A stretch of DNA of 33,007 bases from a virus. The notes beneath the pieces are model-generated. The model did no database searches, was not told the origin of the DNA, and was given only the letters and a program-made list of their open reading frames with translations. The position numbers and the translations under genes are program-made. This document shows, piece after piece, positions 32,094-33,007 of this stretch. Position 1 is the first letter of the stretch. Each line of letters begins with the position of its first letter. The stretch is from positions 1 to 33,007 of IMG/VR virus record IMGVR_UViG_3300021076_000097. One strand, written 5' to 3'.

Positions 32094-32246
32094 ATGAAAC
32101 GCTTTATAATCGAAATGCGCCAAGGCTGGGAAGATGACACGCCGCTATTTTTCCCTTGTGATGCCGATGACGCCGACCACGCCGAGGAGCAAGCCCTAAA
32201 CGCTTATCCAGAATGGCGAGTCGTAACGGTTTTTCAGGAGGTTTAA
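32094..32246 (+). CDS. 50-residue acidic early protein
   Basis: ATG 32094 lies two bases after the preceding TAA, with AGGGGG upstream (32081-32086). It encodes MKRFIIEMRQGWEDDTPLFF, PCDADDADHAEEQALNAYPE, WRVVTVFQEV, a compact alpha/beta unit in which a central helix follows the acidic Asp/Glu run. The frame fills the gap between its neighbours exactly, and the AGGAGG for the next gene lies in its last codons. Small acidic phage proteins can mimic DNA or inhibit host enzymes; nothing proves it here. Confidence 0.6.
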   Translation: MKRFIIEMRQGWEDDTPLFFPCDADDADHAEEQALNAYPEWRVVTVFQEV

Positions 32247-32248
32247 TC

Positions 32249-32425
32249 ATGATTAAAATCAAAGAAACCGACTTCAACAAAATATCACCAGACTATAAAG
32301 GAACGCATGAGGGCAAGCGGACTGTATTCGCCGGTTGCATCATGCCTAACATGGGAACGAATATTGCAGTTGAAGGAACAGACTTTGAGATTGTTCCGAC
32401 ACCAAAAAAGAAGGCAAGATCATGA
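32249..32425 (+). CDS. 58-residue early protein (hypothetical)
   Basis: The start is ATG 32249 (MIKIKETDFNKISPDYKGTH), with an ideal AGGAGG seven bases upstream; an in-frame ATG at 32213 would lie inside the previous gene. The middle contains KRTVFAGCIMPNMGTNIAVE and the end GTDFEIVPTPKKKARS is basic. No family is recognised. Confidence 0.6.
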   Translation: MIKIKETDFNKISPDYKGTHEGKRTVFAGCIMPNMGTNIAVEGTDFEIVPTPKKKARS

Positions 32426-32595
32426 CCTGGCTCACAAACAACCCCGAAGCCGCCTCAAAACTAAACGCCGCTGACCGCGCCTACAATAAAGCACGCGAGG
32501 CCGCAAAATCTCTTGGCTTGGCTGATAAGATTGTCGCTTTGCGTGAGGCTAAGGTTAAGCGCGTGGCGGCTTATGCAAAGGCGGTGAAATCATGA
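32422..32595 (+). CDS. 57-residue helical early protein
   Basis: ATG 32422 overlaps the preceding TGA in an ATGA junction, and its own TGA overlaps the next ATG the same way. The residues MTWLTNNPEAASKLNAADRA, YNKAREAAKSLGLADKIVAL and REAKVKRVAAYAKAVKS are Ala/Lys-rich and strongly helical with basic faces, so DNA or RNA binding is possible. No homologue is recognised. Confidence 0.6.
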   Translation: MTWLTNNPEAASKLNAADRAYNKAREAAKSLGLADKIVALREAKVKRVAAYAKAVKS

Positions 32596-32810
32596 CCCAC
32601 GACCTCGAATACATCAATACGGGCATGTTCACCCGCTTTGTGCCGAATACGCCAGCCGGTGAGGATGCATGGCGGGTTATGGATGGTTGCGTGCTGTCTA
32701 TTCACCTCGACAACGTGCTGCGTCAGCTTCGTAAGGCTGGTTTGAGCGTAGGAAAGGCTAGACCGGCTCAGGTTAACGATGATGAACTGTTAAAGGAGTT
32801 AATGGCATGA
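32592..32810 (+). CDS. Small early protein (hypothetical)
   Basis: The 72-residue protein reads MTHDLEYINTGMFTRFVPNT, PAGEDAWRVMDGCVLSIHLD, NVLRQLRKAGLSVGKARPAQ and ends NDDELLKELMA. It has alternating strand and helix segments and a Lys/Arg patch. The ATGA start and stop overlaps keep it in the translational chain. Its role is unknown. Confidence 0.6.
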   Translation: MTHDLEYINTGMFTRFVPNTPAGEDAWRVMDGCVLSIHLDNVLRQLRKAGLSVGKARPAQVNDDELLKELMA

Positions 32811-32965
32811 CCATGCTTACATGCAAGGAATGCGGCATATGGCTCGATCATGAACTAGCTCACGCAACATCGGTTAATCGTGACTACCCTTATTGCGACG
32901 AGTGCATAGGATTGGCGCAGGAGCAGGAAGAAATGGATAATGGGCAGTTTGGGGTGGGGGCATGA
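32807..32965 (+). CDS. 52-residue zinc-ribbon-like early protein
   Basis: ATG 32807 overlaps the preceding TGA, with AAGGAG about 14 bases upstream, so coupling probably dominates. The sequence MTMLTCKECGIWLDHELAHA and RDYPYCDECIGLAQEQEEMD contains two CxxC knuckles (Cys6, Cys9 and Cys33, Cys36), consistent with one bound zinc, followed by an acidic end. Such ribbons bind nucleic acid or protein. Confidence 0.65.
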   Translation: MTMLTCKECGIWLDHELAHATSVNRDYPYCDECIGLAQEQEEMDNGQFGVGA

Positions 32966-33007
32966 GAAACGCAGATTTAAATGATGTTGCCGACCAAAAC
33001 TATAAAG
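32962..33007 (+). CDS. Partial early gene running off the right edge
   Basis: ATG 32962 overlaps the preceding TGA (ATGA), continuing the operon. The visible residues are MRNADLNDVADQNYK. The length and function lie beyond the window. Confidence 0.5.
   Translation, partial: MRNADLNDVADQNYK

Noticed and set aside
1-33007. tRNA genes, CRISPR arrays, insertion sequences or an integrase
   Set aside because: Reading both strands I saw no cloverleaf-like gene, spaced repeats, transposase or recombinase motif in this window.

Overview
The window is a continuous piece of a short-tailed (podovirus-type) dsDNA phage or prophage. No unambiguous host gene is present. From roughly 31.0 kb down to the left edge, almost every base lies in closely packed genes on the minus strand that form a head-tail-ejection module. 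A separate block of very small genes runs on the plus strand from 31.5 kb to the right edge. Podovirus hallmarks are a T7-type head-to-tail connector portal, tail tubular A and B proteins, internal virion proteins (one with a lytic transglycosylase domain, one giant with a zincin motif) and a T7 gp17-like tail-fibre N-terminus. Several head proteins resemble families first named in Bordetella phage BPP-1 (Bbp16 cement, Bbp19). Shine-Dalgarno sites, the murein-cleaving domain and the heptosyltransferase-like protein point to a Gram-negative, probably proteobacterial host. The sequence does not name the host, and no integrase or lysis cassette is visible.

Layout on the minus strand, in transcription order: TerS and TerL (31.0-29.3 kb); a 197-bp hairpin-rich gap; small genes including a secreted CxxC protein, a ribbon-helix-helix protein and a possible one-helix membrane peptide (29.1-28.1 kb); a translationally chained glyco-cassette of GT4 glycosyltransferase, FkbM-type methyltransferase and GT9-like transferase (28.1-25.7 kb); small pre-portal genes (25.7-23.8 kb); the portal (23.8-21.9 kb); two tandem paralogues, a Bbp19-like protein and a LuxR-type HTH protein (21.9-20.6 kb); scaffold, major capsid and Bbp16-like cement (20.6-18.0 kb); a strong intrinsic terminator; small charged proteins including a His-rich one, a beta-rich Ser/Thr-rich protein and a GT-A glycosyltransferase (18.0-15.5 kb); a staple-like protein and tail tubes A and B (15.5-11.5 kb); GNAT and cupin-fold proteins; three internal virion proteins (10.6-2.2 kb); tail fibre, fibre chaperone and a small surface protein (2.2-0 kb).

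Between the divergent blocks (31.0-31.47 kb) lies a non-coding control region with repeats, dyads and candidate promoters facing both ways. The plus-strand block is a chain of 50-130 codon genes, most linked by ATGA or very short gaps, and several are too short for routine gene finding.

The most unusual content is four sugar-related enzymes built into the morphogenesis operon, which suggests virion or host-surface glycan modification; a LuxR-type DNA-binding domain immediately before the scaffold and capsid genes; a terminator placed just after the capsid and cement genes, as T-phi is in T7; and a 1758-residue ejection protein with a zinc-peptidase motif. Functions are inferred from remembered family patterns and motifs; no database search was possible.
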